A stretch of 64,000 nt of DNA. It comes from Phenylobacterium sp. LH3H17 (GTDB lineage: Bacteria; Pseudomonadota; Alphaproteobacteria; Caulobacterales; Caulobacteraceae). A program made the translations under genes and the position numbers. Location: positions 3,415,001 to 3,479,000 of the forward strand of contig NZ_CP101283.1 of assembly GCF_024298925.1 (NCBI RefSeq). The letters run 5' to 3'. Shown in pieces: positions 55,435 through 64,000 of this stretch. How positions within the stretch are numbered: position 1 is the first letter of the stretch; each line of letters starts with the position of its first letter. The notes below the pieces were generated by a model, which made no database searches, was not told the origin of the DNA, and was given only the letters and a program-made list of their open reading frames with translations.

Positions 55435-56439
55435 ATGCATCTCGCCCGCTTCGCCCGCGAACGCTTCGCCCATCTGCCGACGGCGCTGGAGCCCCTGCCC
55501 CGGCTGGGCGCCGCCCTGGGCGGGCTGAAACTTTGGGTCAAGCGCGATGATTGCACCGGCCTGGCCGGGGGCGGCAACAAGACGCGCAAGCTGGAATTCC
55601 TGCTCGGCGAGGCCCTGGCGCAGGGCGCCGACACCCTGGTCACCCAGGGGGCGGTCCAGTCCAACCACGTGCGCCAGACGGCTGCCGCCGCGGCCCGCTA
55701 CGGCTTGGCCTGCGAGGTCATCCTGGAGGAGCGGACCGGCTCCAAGGCGATCGACTATACCGCCTCCGGCAATGTGCTGCTGGACCGGCTGATGGGCGCG
55801 GCGATCCGCAACGTCCCCGGCGGGACCGACATGAACGCTGAACTGGCGAAGAGCGCAGAGGCGGTCCGGGCCCGCGGCGGCAAGCCCTATGTGATCCCCG
55901 GCGGCGGCTCCAACGCGGTCGGCGCCCTGGGCTATGTCGACTGCGCCATCGAGCTGGTCGCCCAGGCGAATGCGCGAGGCCTGGTGATCGACCGGATCGT
56001 CACCGCAACCGGCAGCGCCGGCACTCAGGCGGGCCTGGTGGCTGGCCTGGCGGTGATCGGCGCGGACATTCCGGTGCTCGGCATCGGCGTGCGCGCCCCG
56101 AAAGAGGCCCAGGAAGCCAATGTCCACAAGTTGGCGGTGGAGACCGCGGCCCTGCTCGGCCATCCCGAACGGGTCACGCGCGAGATGACCGTGGCGAACT
56201 GCGACTATGTCGGGGCCGGCTACGGCCTGATCGACGACGAGGTGATCGAGGCCCTGAAACTGGCCGCCCGCACCGACGCCCTGATCCTCGACCCGGTCTA
56301 TACAGGCAAGGGCATGAAGGGTCTGATCGCCCTGGCGCGGCAGGGTTTCTTCGGCGACGAGACGGTGGTCTTCCTGCACACCGGCGGCGCCCAGGGCCTG
56401 TTCGGCTACCAGGGCGAGATGCAGGGAGCGCTGGCATGA
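55435..56439 (+). CDS. D-cysteine desulfhydrase / ACC-deaminase-family PLP enzyme
   Basis: A 334-residue PLP enzyme of the tryptophan-synthase-beta fold. [20 protein letters not shown] (about residues 38-57) carries the PLP lysine and the family signature; [16 protein letters not shown] and [15 protein letters not shown] are the phosphate and substrate loops. Alternatives are D-cysteine desulfhydrase, L-cysteate sulfo-lyase (CuyA) or ACC deaminase. AAGGAG precedes the ATG. The stop overlaps a racemase gene by ATGA, and D-amino-acid catabolism is the simplest reading of the pair. Confidence 0.8.
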   Translation: MHLARFARERFAHLPTALEPLPRLGAALGGLKLWVKRDDCTGLAGGGNKTRKLEFLLGEALAQGADTLVTQGAVQSNHVRQTAAAAARYGLACEVILEERTGSKAIDYTASGNVLLDRLMGAAIRNVPGGTDMNAELAKSAEAVRARGGKPYVIPGGGSNAVGALGYVDCAIELVAQANARGLVIDRIVTATGSAGTQAGLVAGLAVIGADIPVLGIGVRAPKEAQEANVHKLAVETAALLGHPERVTREMTVANCDYVGAGYGLIDDEVIEALKLAARTDALILDPVYTGKGMKGLIALARQGFFGDETVVFLHTGGAQGLFGYQGEMQGALA

Positions 56440-57128
56440 GCCTGGTCCTAGGCGTGCTCGGCGGCATGGGCCCAGCTGCCACCCTCGACTTTCTGGCCAA
56501 GCTCCAGGCCCTGACCCCGGCCGAGCGGGACCAGGACCACATCCGCACCATCGTCGATATCAATCCCCAGGTGCCGGACCGCAATGACCCCTTCGCCAAG
56601 CCCGGCCCGGTCCTGGCCGAGATGGCCGGCGCCCTGCACGGCGCCGGCGCCGACGTCCTGGCCATCGCCTGCAACACCGCCCACGCCCACGCCGACCTGA
56701 TCTCGCGCTCCTCGGGCCTGCCGCTGATCGACATGATCGGCACGGCCGCCGCCGCCGCGCGGGACACCGGGGCCCATCGGGCCGGGGTGCTGGGCACGCG
56801 TCCGGCCATCAAGCTCTATCGGGAATACCTGGCCGCCCAGGGGATGGGCCTGGTGACCCTGCCGCCCGAGCGCCAGGAGGCCTTCATGGCTCTGCTCTAC
56901 CAGATCAAGTCGGGCGACCGGTCGGCTCAGCTCGGCGCCGAGATGGCCGCCCTGGCCGCCGAGCTGGTGGCCGGCGGCGCCGAGGCGGTGATCGCCGGCT
57001 GCACCGAGGTTCCCCTGGTGCTGGGCCCCGCCGCCGTCCGCGTGCCGCTGATCGACGCCGCAGAGGAGCTGGCCAAGCGCTGCGTCGCCGTCTGCCTGGG
57101 CCTCGAGCCCGTGCCGGAACTGATCTAG
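56436..57128 (+). CDS. aspartate/glutamate racemase family protein
   Basis: A 230-residue two-domain enzyme with the catalytic cysteines in [12 protein letters not shown] (about residue 80) and [12 protein letters not shown] (about residue 190), and an N-terminal [14 protein letters not shown]. It interconverts L- and D-forms of aspartate, glutamate or another amino acid without PLP. Its ATG overlaps the preceding PLP enzyme's stop, so it may supply or recycle its D-substrate. It converges on the zinc peptidase gene with a four-base overlap. Confidence 0.85.
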   Translation: MSLVLGVLGGMGPAATLDFLAKLQALTPAERDQDHIRTIVDINPQVPDRNDPFAKPGPVLAEMAGALHGAGADVLAIACNTAHAHADLISRSSGLPLIDMIGTAAAAARDTGAHRAGVLGTRPAIKLYREYLAAQGMGLVTLPPERQEAFMALLYQIKSGDRSAQLGAEMAALAAELVAGGAEAVIAGCTEVPLVLGPAAVRVPLIDAAEELAKRCVAVCLGLEPVPELI

Positions 57129-57976
57129 AGGCGGCCGGCCTTGAAGGTGTCGCAGGCCCCCGGATCGCCGGTCTGCACCCCTGTCCGGAACCAGCGCATG
57201 CGCTGCTCGCTGGTGCCGTGGGTGAAGGCGTCGGGCATGATCCGGCCCTGGGTCTGGCGCTGCAGGGTGTCATCTCCCACCGCCGAGGCGGCGCGGAGCC
57301 CGTCCTCGATGTCCTTCGGATCCAGCGCGACCTGGCCGCCCGAGGTCTCGGCGGCGTGGGCGACCCAGACCCCGGCATAGCAGTCGGCCTGCAACTCCAG
57401 CCGCACCGCCGAACTGTCCTCGCCGCGCGAGCCGTGCTCGACGCGCCCGGTCTGGCCGGTGAGGTGCTGGACGTGGTGGCCGATCTCGTGGGCCAGGACA
57501 TAGGCGCGCGCCGCCTCGCCCTTGGCGCCGAACTTGGTCTCCAACTCCTGCCAGAAGCTGAGGTCCAGATAGACCTTCTGGTCGGTCGGGCAATAGAACG
57601 GCCCCATCGCCGCCTGGCCCGTTCCGCAACCCGTGCCTGTCGCCTCGCTGTAGATCACGATGGCCGCGGGCGGCTGGTAGCTCTGGCGGCTCTGGGCGAA
57701 GATCGGGGTCCAGACATCGGTGGTGGAGGCCTCGATCACGTCGACAAACTGGCCGGCCTCGTCGGTGGGCGCGCCACGGACGCCGGCCTGCTCCTGCTGG
57801 CCCTGACCGCTCGCGCCTTCGACGACCGCCATGGTGGTCGAGGGGTCTATGCCGAACACGAAATAGCCGATGGCGGCGAGGATCACCCCGCCGACCCCTA
57901 TGCCGCCGACACCCACCGGGCCCATGCCGCGACGATCCTCGATGTTGCCGCCTCGGCGACCGCCCTGCCAGCGCAT
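57125..57976 (-). CDS. neutral zinc metallopeptidase (YpfJ-like)
   Basis: A 283-residue protein. A short N-terminal region (MRWQGGRRGGNIEDRRG) is followed by one membrane anchor (about residues 23-43), and the catalytic HEIGHHVQHL motif lies at about residue 163 with ELQADCYAGVW supplying the third ligand. This is the YpfJ/neutral zinc metallopeptidase family of uncharacterised substrates. AGGAG is eight bases before the ATG. Confidence 0.88.
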   Translation of the reverse strand: MRWQGGRRGGNIEDRRGMGPVGVGGIGVGGVILAAIGYFVFGIDPSTTMAVVEGASGQGQQEQAGVRGAPTDEAGQFVDVIEASTTDVWTPIFAQSRQSYQPPAAIVIYSEATGTGCGTGQAAMGPFYCPTDQKVYLDLSFWQELETKFGAKGEAARAYVLAHEIGHHVQHLTGQTGRVEHGSRGEDSSAVRLELQADCYAGVWVAHAAETSGGQVALDPKDIEDGLRAASAVGDDTLQRQTQGRIMPDAFTHGTSEQRMRWFRTGVQTGDPGACDTFKAGRL

Positions 57977-58049
57977 GCGCGTAACTCCTGAACTGCGGAT
58001 GGCTCAACGCGCGAGCCTGCCGGGAGGATGCGGCCTGCCAGCTTTCCTG

Positions 58050-58400
58050 TCAGCGCCTGTTTTCGCTCGCCTCGCGCACGCGCCTGTTGGACGCCGCCAG
58101 GGCCTCGTCCGGAATCGAGGGGAAGGGCCCCAGGTTCAAGGCCGCACCGGACTTCGGGACATAGGGCTCCGGCATGGCCGGACGGCGAGCCTGGTCGCGC
58201 AGTTCGCGCAGCCGCACCTCGGCCCCGAGCCGGGCGTCCAGGGCGTTCATCTGGTTCTCCAGCGCCACGGCGCGCTGGTTCTGCAGCTGCTGCTGGGCCC
58301 AGAGATCGTTCTCGCGCGCGACCTGAGCGGGATCGGCCTGGGCCAGGACCGGGCTGGTCGAGGCCATGCCGAGCGCGAGGGCGATGAGGAGCGGGCGCAT
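58050..58400 (-). CDS. small secreted hypothetical protein
   Basis: A 116-residue protein with a signal peptide (about residues 1-21, TSPVLAQAD). It continues with a charged helical segment (QQLQNQRAVALENQMNALDA) and a proline-containing tail (RRPAMPEPYVPKSG). No family is recognised. The start at 58400 is taken because sequence further upstream in frame lacks signal-peptide character and overlaps the next gene. It lies 38 bases downstream of the TPR gene on the same strand. Confidence 0.55.
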   Translation of the reverse strand: MRPLLIALALGMASTSPVLAQADPAQVARENDLWAQQQLQNQRAVALENQMNALDARLGAEVRLRELRDQARRPAMPEPYVPKSGAALNLGPFPSIPDEALAASNRRVREASENRR

Positions 58401-58437
58401 GATTTCCAAACGCGCTCGCCCCCTTTTGAGCTCCGCC

Positions 58438-58995
58438 CTAGCGGCGTGAAACGCTGAAGCGGGTGAGCTGTTCGCGCGGGGCCGCCCACTCCGGACTGAT
58501 CTCGACCGCCTTCTGGTAGTCGTAATAGGCCGACTTGGCGTCCTCCAGGCCCTCATGGGCCAGGGCCCGGTTGTAATAGGCCTTGGCGGGTTCATCGACG
58601 CCCAGCTCCAGCCCACGATTGATGTCGGGCAGGCTGGCGGCGTAGTCGCGCTGGCCGATATAGGTCGCGCCGCGGTTCACATAGGCCTCGCCCATGTCCG
58701 GCTTGATCTTGACCGCCTTGTCGAAATCCTTGCGCGCATCAGGGTAGGACGCGCGGCGCAGCTTCAGCACGCCGCGGTTCACATAGGTGCCGGCCCGGTC
58801 CCGGGCGTTCAGGAACTCAGTCTCAAGGGCAAGGGTGCAGAGATCCTGGTACTTCACGTCGTTCTCGCCGCCGATGGCGGCCTGGGAGCAGGCCTCGGCG
58901 AGGCCGCCGCCAATCACCGTCACCGCGGCCTGGGCCGAGCCCGCCGCCGCGAAGCCCATGGCCGCCAGACCCGCGACCGCAACTGCCTTGAACAT
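58438..58995 (-). CDS. secreted TPR protein
   Basis: A 185-residue protein with a signal peptide (about residues 1-23, GSAQAA), a cysteine pair region (EACSQAAIGG and DLCTLALE) and about three tetratricopeptide repeats (AGTYVNRGVLKLRRASYPDA, GEAYVNRGATYIGQRDYAAS, AKAYYNRALAHEGLEDAKSA). It is likely a periplasmic protein-interaction factor. The following small secreted protein may be co-transcribed. Confidence 0.8.
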   Translation of the reverse strand: MFKAVAVAGLAAMGFAAAGSAQAAVTVIGGGLAEACSQAAIGGENDVKYQDLCTLALETEFLNARDRAGTYVNRGVLKLRRASYPDARKDFDKAVKIKPDMGEAYVNRGATYIGQRDYAASLPDINRGLELGVDEPAKAYYNRALAHEGLEDAKSAYYDYQKAVEISPEWAAPREQLTRFSVSRR

Positions 58996-59157
58996 GGCGC
59001 TGTCTCCGTGAGGCCAGGCCTGCCCCTGGGGCGCGCGGCCCAGCTGTATGACGCCAGAATCCTCCCGTAACGGAGGTCTGTCAACGCGAGCTTTTCTCTA
59101 GGCTCGGAGGTTCAAGATATTGTTTTCAAGCGCAATTCTTGCTTGACCGCCGCCATG

Positions 59158-60111
59158 TCAGCGGGCCCGGAACCGGCGGGTCTCGCGCAACAGGATGTAG
59201 ACGCCGCTCACCGCCACCACGCAGGCTCCGGCTAGGGTGGCCGGGCGGGGCAGCTCGTCCCACACCAGGAACCCGATGATCCCGGCCCAGACCAGTTGGG
59301 TGTAGTCGAAGGGCGCAACCACGGCGACCGGGGCGCGGCGCAGGGCCTCGGTGAGGAAGAGCTGGCCCGTCCCGCCCAGCAGGCCGGTGCCGACCAGCAT
59401 GACCAGGGTCGTCGTGTCGGGTATCACCCAACCGCCGAACGGCAGGCTCGCCAGGCCCAGCAGCATGCCGGCCAGGGTGAAGTAGAAGACGATGGTCGGG
59501 CCGGCCTCGGTCCGGCCGATCTCGCGCACCGCGATCATGGCCCCGGCCGCGCCCAGCGCGCCGGCCAGGCCGAACACTGTGCCCAGGGTCGCCATGTGGG
59601 TCGGGTCGGGACGGATCATGATCAGCACGCCGATGAAGCCGACCACCACGGCCCCCCAGCGATGAGCCCCCACCCGCTCCTTGAGAATCGGCACCGACAG
59701 AGCCGTCATGAACAGGGGCGCGGCGAACGACAGGGCCGTCGCCTCGGTGAGCGGCAACATGGAGAGGGCGGTGAAGCCGCAGACCATGCCGACCAGCCCG
59801 ACGCTCGAGCGGGCGGCGTGGCCGAGCGGGCGCTGGGTCTTCAGTACGGTGAAGCCGCTGGTCTTCCAGATGTAGAGCAGCACAGGGATGAAGGCGAAGG
59901 CGTTGCGGAAGAAGATGATCTCCAGCACGGGCGCGCCGCGCTCGGCACAGGCCTTCACCAGGGCTCCCAGCCCCGCCATGCAGGCCATGGCGATCACCCG
60001 CAGCAGAATTCCCAGGCCGCTTCTTTGCAGCACGGCGTGGGCAGGGGCATCGGCGGGCAAGACGGTCTCCTTCGGCCACGGGGCATAGTGCCCGTTCGTC
60101 CTCGGCGCCAT
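59158..60111 (-). CDS. EamA/DMT-family transporter
   Basis: A 317-residue protein with ten hydrophobic segments and two EamA halves (FFRNAFAFIPVLLYI; and FYFTLAGMLLGLASL, GGTGQLFLTEALRRAPVAVV in the second). The family exports amino acids or other metabolites; relatives with RxxF/ALRRAP blocks include S-adenosylmethionine/riboflavin-type carriers, but the substrate cannot be called. It stands alone, 114 bases from a divergent MAPEG gene. Confidence 0.85.
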   Translation of the reverse strand: MAPRTNGHYAPWPKETVLPADAPAHAVLQRSGLGILLRVIAMACMAGLGALVKACAERGAPVLEIIFFRNAFAFIPVLLYIWKTSGFTVLKTQRPLGHAARSSVGLVGMVCGFTALSMLPLTEATALSFAAPLFMTALSVPILKERVGAHRWGAVVVGFIGVLIMIRPDPTHMATLGTVFGLAGALGAAGAMIAVREIGRTEAGPTIVFYFTLAGMLLGLASLPFGGWVIPDTTTLVMLVGTGLLGGTGQLFLTEALRRAPVAVVAPFDYTQLVWAGIIGFLVWDELPRPATLAGACVVAVSGVYILLRETRRFRAR

Positions 60112-60225
60112 CCCTCACCGCCCTGTCACCGCCACATCGATCAAGCTGGACCGTGGCCCTCGCCTGACGCAGCGTAACCCTGTTCACCCTCCCCGCCGGT
60201 ACAACCGAACGGGAGGCGGTGCGAT

Positions 60226-60621
60226 ATGACGATCGACCTGATGATGGCGGCCTGGACCCTGGTCCTGGCCTTTGTGCAAGTCCTGCTCTTTGATATCGCC
60301 AGGACCAGCCAGTACGGCTTGAAGTGGAACACCAGTCCCCGCGACGGCGAGATGCCGCCGCTGAGCGCCCGCGCCGAGCGCCTGCGCCGGGCGCAGGACA
60401 ATCTGTACGAGACCCTGCCGCTGTTCCTGGGCGCGGTGCTCATCGCCCACGCGGCGGGCCGCGCCAACGAAATCACCGCCCTGGGCGCGCAGATCTATTT
60501 CTGGGGCCGGGTCGTCTATGTGCCGCTCTACGCCTTCGGGGTGCCGCAGGTCCGCTCGCTGGTCTGGCTGGTGAGCACGGTCGGCCTGATCATGGTCGCC
60601 TCGCAGATTCTGCTGCCCTAG
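60226..60621 (+). CDS. MAPEG-family membrane protein
   Basis: A 131-residue protein with four membrane helices. SARAERLRRAQDNLYETLP is the conserved MAPEG loop with the R-x-x-x-N-x-x-E residues that bind glutathione. WGRVVYVPLYAFGVPQVRSL is the later family block. Bacterial MAPEG proteins may be glutathione transferases or peroxidases. Its 3' end overlaps the convergent small secreted-protein gene by four bases. Confidence 0.85.
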   Translation: MTIDLMMAAWTLVLAFVQVLLFDIARTSQYGLKWNTSPRDGEMPPLSARAERLRRAQDNLYETLPLFLGAVLIAHAAGRANEITALGAQIYFWGRVVYVPLYAFGVPQVRSLVWLVSTVGLIMVASQILLP

Positions 60622-60995
60622 GAGATCCGCCCGCGAACGATCTTCACGCGGACGGCCTCTTCGGTCACGGCCTTGGCGTCCCAGACAGCGCCCACGGCGT
60701 TCTCCGGGATCACCGTGCAGTAGCTCATGGGGACTTTTACGGGTCTGGCCTGTTTCAGGCACACCTGCGGCCCCTTCATGGTCCAGCGGCCGCTGGAGTC
60801 CGTGCGCCGGCGGCCCTTGGCCGTATAGGTCCCGTCGTGCTTCAGCCACAGCAGGCCAGTGCGACCATCGGGGTAGGTGGAGACGACCGTGTTGCCGAAG
60901 GCGGCCTCCACCGGCGAACGCGCGGCGGACGCTGCACTGCCTGCCGTTGGACTCGCCAGGGCGAGCAGCAGGCCCAGGATCAGGAGCTTGGTCAT
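60618..60995 (-). CDS. secreted hypothetical protein
   Basis: A 125-residue protein with a signal peptide (about residues 1-22). The mature region reads as a small beta-sandwich (GLLWLKHDGTYTAKGRRRTD, SSGRWTMKGPQVCLKQARPV) resembling lipocalin-like or DUF-type proteins that many alphaproteobacteria secrete, with two cysteines. Function unknown. Convergent with the MAPEG gene and 36 bases downstream of the NTF2-like gene. Confidence 0.6.
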   Translation of the reverse strand: MTKLLILGLLLALASPTAGSAASAARSPVEAAFGNTVVSTYPDGRTGLLWLKHDGTYTAKGRRRTDSSGRWTMKGPQVCLKQARPVKVPMSYCTVIPENAVGAVWDAKAVTEEAVRVKIVRGRIS

Positions 60996-61031
60996 CGCCG
61001 CCTAGAACGGCCGCCGGCCCCCGGCGGTTGC

Positions 61032-61508
61032 CTAGTCCCCCACGAACCGGGCGACGAGCGCCGGGTCGGCGTCATAGACCCAGCACTCGCTGAACTGGCC
61101 ATCGCGCACGGCATAGACCAACACACGCTCCAGTTCGGCGACGGTCTCGCCCTTGCGGAAAGTTTCGCGCGCGACGATGGCGCCCCGCTCGGGCCCCGCC
61201 AGCACCGCGATGATGCCGTTGAGCTGGCGGCCCGTCCGGCGGGAGAACTCCGCCAGCGTGGCCAGGGAGGCGGCCTTTCCCACATGGTCGCCGGACAGGG
61301 CGTGGGCGCCGCCGTAATGCAGGGTGAAGGTCTCGTGATAGAGGCCGGCTATTGTGGCCAGGTCGCCGGCGCGCCAGGCCTCGGCGTAGCGCTCGACGGT
61401 GGTGCGGATCTCAGCTTCGCGCGGGTCCAAAGGGCGGCCTCCGGCGGCGGATGGCGCGGCTGCGGCCGCGAGGGCGACAACCAACAGGCCGCGGCGGGCG
61501 AGCGGCAT
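61032..61508 (-). CDS. secreted NTF2/SnoaL-like protein
   Basis: A 158-residue protein with a signal peptide (about residues 1-23). The mature part has the SnoaL/NTF2-like fold: VERYAEAWRAGDLATIAGLY, FTLHYGGAHALSG, and a C-terminal strand pair VLVYAVRDGQFSECWVY. Such domains are hydrolases, isomerases or binding proteins. The ATG overlaps the stop of the DUF4345-like gene as ATGA, so the two are co-translated. Confidence 0.75.
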   Translation of the reverse strand: MPLARRGLLVVALAAAAAPSAAGGRPLDPREAEIRTTVERYAEAWRAGDLATIAGLYHETFTLHYGGAHALSGDHVGKAASLATLAEFSRRTGRQLNGIIAVLAGPERGAIVARETFRKGETVAELERVLVYAVRDGQFSECWVYDADPALVARFVGD

Positions 61509-61885
61509 CAGGCGGACTTCAGGGAGGCCGAGCCGATCAGGGCCGCGGCCACCACCAGCTCGATCAGCAGGAAGGCGCCAGGCAGTCGGCCCAGGCCTTG
61601 GTCGATCCCGGCTGAGACCGCGCGGCCCGCCGCCATGCCGATGCAGCCGGCCCCCACCATTAGGGCCACCGGGTTGCGCAGTTCCGGCCGCATCAGGCTG
61701 AGGAAAAGCAGGCCCGACCAGACCAGCGGCAAGCCGCCATAGACGGCGCGGATCTCATTGAACCCGTCCACCGTCGACACCTTGATCCCGTAGCCGGCCA
61801 GCAGGCCGCCGGGAAAGCGCAGGGCCATGACCCCCAGCCACGCGAAGAAGCCCGCACAGGGCAGGATCAGCAGCATCTTGAGCAT
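61508..61885 (-). CDS. DUF4345-like small membrane protein
   Basis: A 125-residue protein with four hydrophobic segments (LLILPCAGFFAWLGVMALRF first). NEIRAVYGGLPLVWSGLLFL is the block I associate with DUF4345. GGAG lies five bases upstream of the ATG at 61885. Its start is divergent from an AraC-family gene with 86 bases between, so that regulator probably controls this DUF4345-NTF2 pair. Confidence 0.7.
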   Translation of the reverse strand: MLKMLLILPCAGFFAWLGVMALRFPGGLLAGYGIKVSTVDGFNEIRAVYGGLPLVWSGLLFLSLMRPELRNPVALMVGAGCIGMAAGRAVSAGIDQGLGRLPGAFLLIELVVAAALIGSASLKSA

Positions 61886-61971
61886 GGGGACTCCGAGGCG
61901 GGTCTGGCCGGATGTGGCGTCATGGGCCAAGCTTGCCGCGTCTTTCCTGCTCCGGCTTTCGAGAAGTGGCT

Positions 61972-62730
61972 ATGGCGCCGAGCGCGCGACTGTATTCCTG
62001 GGGCGCCCGCGCGCTCTTCCTCGGCGAGGCCCTGGGCCTGACGCCGCACCGCAACGCCGTGGCCGTGCTGGCGCTCGGCCTGGAAGCGTCCTTCGACGTC
62101 GCCATCGATCCCGCCGATCCGGCCGCCGGATATCGCCGCTGCCGCGCCGCGCTCATCCCGCCCAACACCCTGCACCACTTGGCGGCCACCACCGGGACCA
62201 TGGCCTTCCTCTATGTCGACGCGCGCAGTCCCGACCAGGCGCGGCTGCAAGGCCTGGTCCGCGATGCCGGCCCCCGCGTCGGCTTCGACCTGGACGGCGA
62301 AGTCGAGTTGATCGAGAGCCTGGCCAGGCTGGCGCGCGGCGAAGCCGACTGGACCGCCACGCGTCCCGGCCTGGACGCCCTGCTGTCGGAGCGCGGCGCC
62401 CGTCCGAAGGACCCCCGCGTGCGCCAAGCCCTTGACCTGCTGCACGCCGATCCCGCCGCCCGGCCGTCGCTGGAGGCCCTGGCCAGGCAGGCCGGCCTCT
62501 CGACCTCGCACTTCATCCACCTGTTCAAGGCCGCCACCGGGGTGCCGCTGCGCCGCTACAAGCTGTGGATCGCCATGGGCGCGGCCATCCGCGCCATCGT
62601 CGCGGGCGAGAACCTGACCAACGCCGCCCTGGACGCCGGCTTCTCGAGCTCGGCCCACTTCAGCGCGGCGTTCCGCGAGATGTTCGGCATGGAGCCTTCG
62701 AGACTGTCAGGCGGCCGGCTCGCCGCGTAA
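61972..62730 (+). CDS. AraC-family regulator
   Basis: A 252-residue protein. An N-terminal cupin-like sensing region (about residues 1-130) precedes two helix-turn-helix motifs: RPSLEALARQAGLSTSHFIH and NLTNAALDAGFSSSAHFSAA with the final AFREMFGMEPSR. The start ATG at 61972 has only a weak GAGAAG upstream. It is divergent from the DUF4345-like/NTF2-like operon, a likely target. Confidence 0.88.
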   Translation: MAPSARLYSWGARALFLGEALGLTPHRNAVAVLALGLEASFDVAIDPADPAAGYRRCRAALIPPNTLHHLAATTGTMAFLYVDARSPDQARLQGLVRDAGPRVGFDLDGEVELIESLARLARGEADWTATRPGLDALLSERGARPKDPRVRQALDLLHADPAARPSLEALARQAGLSTSHFIHLFKAATGVPLRRYKLWIAMGAAIRAIVAGENLTNAALDAGFSSSAHFSAAFREMFGMEPSRLSGGRLAA

Positions 62731-62817
62731 CCCCTGAGGAACATTTGCGGCGAACGCTTGAACTGGCGCCGGCGCCGGTGGAAAGGCGATTGTCGACCAC
62801 CTTCGCGCGGAGTCTTC

Positions 62818-63303
62818 GTGAAGCCCAATCTGCTCGCCGGCCTCGCCGCGCTCACCGTCATGACCTGCCTTGGCCAGGCCGCCTCGAGCGCCGTCGAGGA
62901 ACCGGCCTATCCCGAGGGCTACCGCCGCTGGACCCACGTATTGAGCGGTGTCTCGAACGCCAATTTCAACCGCTATGAAGGCCTGCACAATATCTACGCC
63001 AACCCGAAGGCCGTCGAGGGCTACAAGTCCTCGGGCGCCTTTCCGGACGGGTCGGTCATCGTCTTCGATCTGTTCGAGGTGGTGGACAAGGGCGGCGCGA
63101 CCGTCGCCACCAGGCGCAAGTTCATCGATGTCATGGTCAAGGACAGCGAGCGCTACGCCGCGACCGGGGGCTGGGGCTACACCGAGTTCCTGGGCGAGAG
63201 CCGCACGGAGCGCGGCTTCACCCAGGATAAGGCCCCAAGCTGCCACGCCTGCCACCTGGCCAAGGCGGGCCACGACGCGGTCTTCACCCGCTTCAAGGAT
63301 TGA
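62818..63303 (+). CDS. cytochrome P460-family protein
   Basis: A 161-residue secreted protein with a signal peptide (about residues 1-25, LGQAASSA). A cytochrome P460-type beta-barrel is suggested by YPEGYRRWTHVLSG and VVDKGGATVATRRKFIDVMV, and a haem-binding CHACH (C-x-x-C-H) in APSCHACHLAKAG ends the protein. P460 proteins oxidise hydroxylamine or NO-like species, but many homologues are uncharacterised. The GTG at 62818 has GGAG five bases upstream; sequence further upstream in frame is not signal-like. Confidence 0.82.
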   Translation: MKPNLLAGLAALTVMTCLGQAASSAVEEPAYPEGYRRWTHVLSGVSNANFNRYEGLHNIYANPKAVEGYKSSGAFPDGSVIVFDLFEVVDKGGATVATRRKFIDVMVKDSERYAATGGWGYTEFLGESRTERGFTQDKAPSCHACHLAKAGHDAVFTRFKD

Positions 63304-64000
63304 TCAGCCGATCGGACCCAGGGTCTCGTCGAACAGGCCCCGCATGACGCGCCAGCTCCGATGATCGGCCGCCTCGTCATAGCCGAAGCCCGGAAGGCCC
63401 ATGGCGTCCACCTCCCGATTGGTGAAACTGTGCCCGACCCCGCCCAGCAACAGCATCTGCCAGTCGGCGCCGGCGGCGCTCATCTCGGCCGCGAAGGTCT
63501 CACGGTCGGCGGCGCTGATGATCGGGTCCTCCGACCCCAGGCAGACCATGACCTTGCCCTTGATCGCCCCCTTGGCCGCCGGCGTCGACGTGCCGAGGCC
63601 GGAGTGGAACCCGATGACGCAGGGCACGTCGGCGCCGCTGCGCGCCAGCTCCAGCACCGTGGTCCCGCCAAAGCAGAAGCCGATGGCCGCGGTCCGAGCG
63701 GCGTCCACGTTTGGCTGGGCCCGCAGCACCTCCAGCGCCGTGCGCGCCCGGCCCTGCAGGGTCGGCAGGTCGCCCATCAGGCCGGTGATGGTGGCCATGG
63801 CCTGCTCCCGGCTCTCGATGGGATAGCCGAAGGTGTCCATGGCGAAGGCCACATAGCCCAGCTCGGCCAGCATCTGGGCCCGCTGTCTGGGATGGCCGGT
63901 CATGCCGCCGCCCTCGTGGGCCACCAGCACCCCAGCCGTCGGCTTGCCGCGCGAACCGTCCGCCAGGTAGCCGGTGAAGCTCTTGCCGCCGAACTCGTAG
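63304..64000 (-). CDS. dienelactone hydrolase family protein (N-terminus outside window)
   Basis: The frame is open to the last base, so the start lies beyond the window; about 231 residues are visible, starting YEFGGKSFTGYLADGSRGKP. The nucleophile motif GFCFGG (Cys), the catalytic acid region around LGSEDPIIS, and GVGHSFTNREVD with the histidine complete the triad of the dienelactone hydrolase family. Substrates range from dienelactones to esters. It converges with the P460 gene, whose stop directly abuts it. Confidence 0.88.
   Translation of the reverse strand, partial: YEFGGKSFTGYLADGSRGKPTAGVLVAHEGGGMTGHPRQRAQMLAELGYVAFAMDTFGYPIESREQAMATITGLMGDLPTLQGRARTALEVLRAQPNVDAARTAAIGFCFGGTTVLELARSGADVPCVIGFHSGLGTSTPAAKGAIKGKVMVCLGSEDPIISAADRETFAAEMSAAGADWQMLLLGGVGHSFTNREVDAMGLPGFGYDEAADHRSWRVMRGLFDETLGPIG

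Overview
The window is GC-rich chromosomal DNA from an alphaproteobacterium, most likely a member of the Caulobacteraceae (Caulobacter/Phenylobacterium group). The pointers are a UrcA-family protein, a GNAT-fold bacterial ceramide synthase next to LptF/LptG permeases, FnrL/FixK-type TTGAY-N4-RTCAA boxes, and many ATGA/GTGA start-stop overlaps. There is no integrase, transposase, CRISPR array or rRNA operon. One elongator tRNA-Met is present.

Layout. 1-4519: the edge of what looks like the Caulobacter-type sphingolipid locus (lptF, lptG, ceramide synthase, two nucleotidyltransferases). 4566-8730: an arsenic island. On one side arsH is translationally coupled to an ATP-grasp enzyme; on the other are arsR, arsC and acr3. 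8828-13661: a TetR regulator, a UrcA protein, an FAD-linked oxidase with an SRPBCC partner, and a carbonic anhydrase coupled to a hemerythrin. 13662-19391: a low-oxygen island with five FNR-type boxes, a CRP/FNR regulator, an RIC/YtfE-like di-iron protein, the oxygen-independent ubiquinone genes ubiT-ubiU-ubiV and an FAD amino-acid dehydrogenase. 19578-23943: class II photolyase, a GST-like protein, a small lipoprotein, metY and tRNA-Met. 24040-29121: glycosyltransferase, asparagine synthetase, sugar dehydrogenase and an LhgO-like oxidase.

29301-30880: a short stretch of different composition carrying a GHH-type predicted nuclease toxin and a one-base-overlapping DUF1963 protein with an added membrane helix, read here as an effector/immunity pair. 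30953-41344: serine hydrolase, TetR, TTC38-like protein, a fused indolepyruvate oxidoreductase divergent from an Lrp regulator, VIT-family transporter, cytochrome b561, pirin and GST. 41360-52084: two inverted copies of an intergenic palindromic repeat bracket pgsA, uvrC, an HWE kinase, an acyl-CoA synthetase, a ClpX-zinc-finger/HTH regulator with a palindromic operator, and a CHASE-type hybrid kinase. 52096-64000: pentapeptide protein, TPP-riboswitch-controlled thiC, D-amino-acid enzymes, a zinc peptidase, small secreted proteins, an EamA transporter, MAPEG, AraC, cytochrome P460 and a dienelactone hydrolase cut by the window end.

The best candidates for a second look are the ATP-grasp gene inside the ars island, the toxin/DUF1963 pair, the FNR-box regulon around ubiTUV, and the small zinc-finger/HTH regulator with its four half-site operator. 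All functions are read from sequence and remembered family features; no database search was run.
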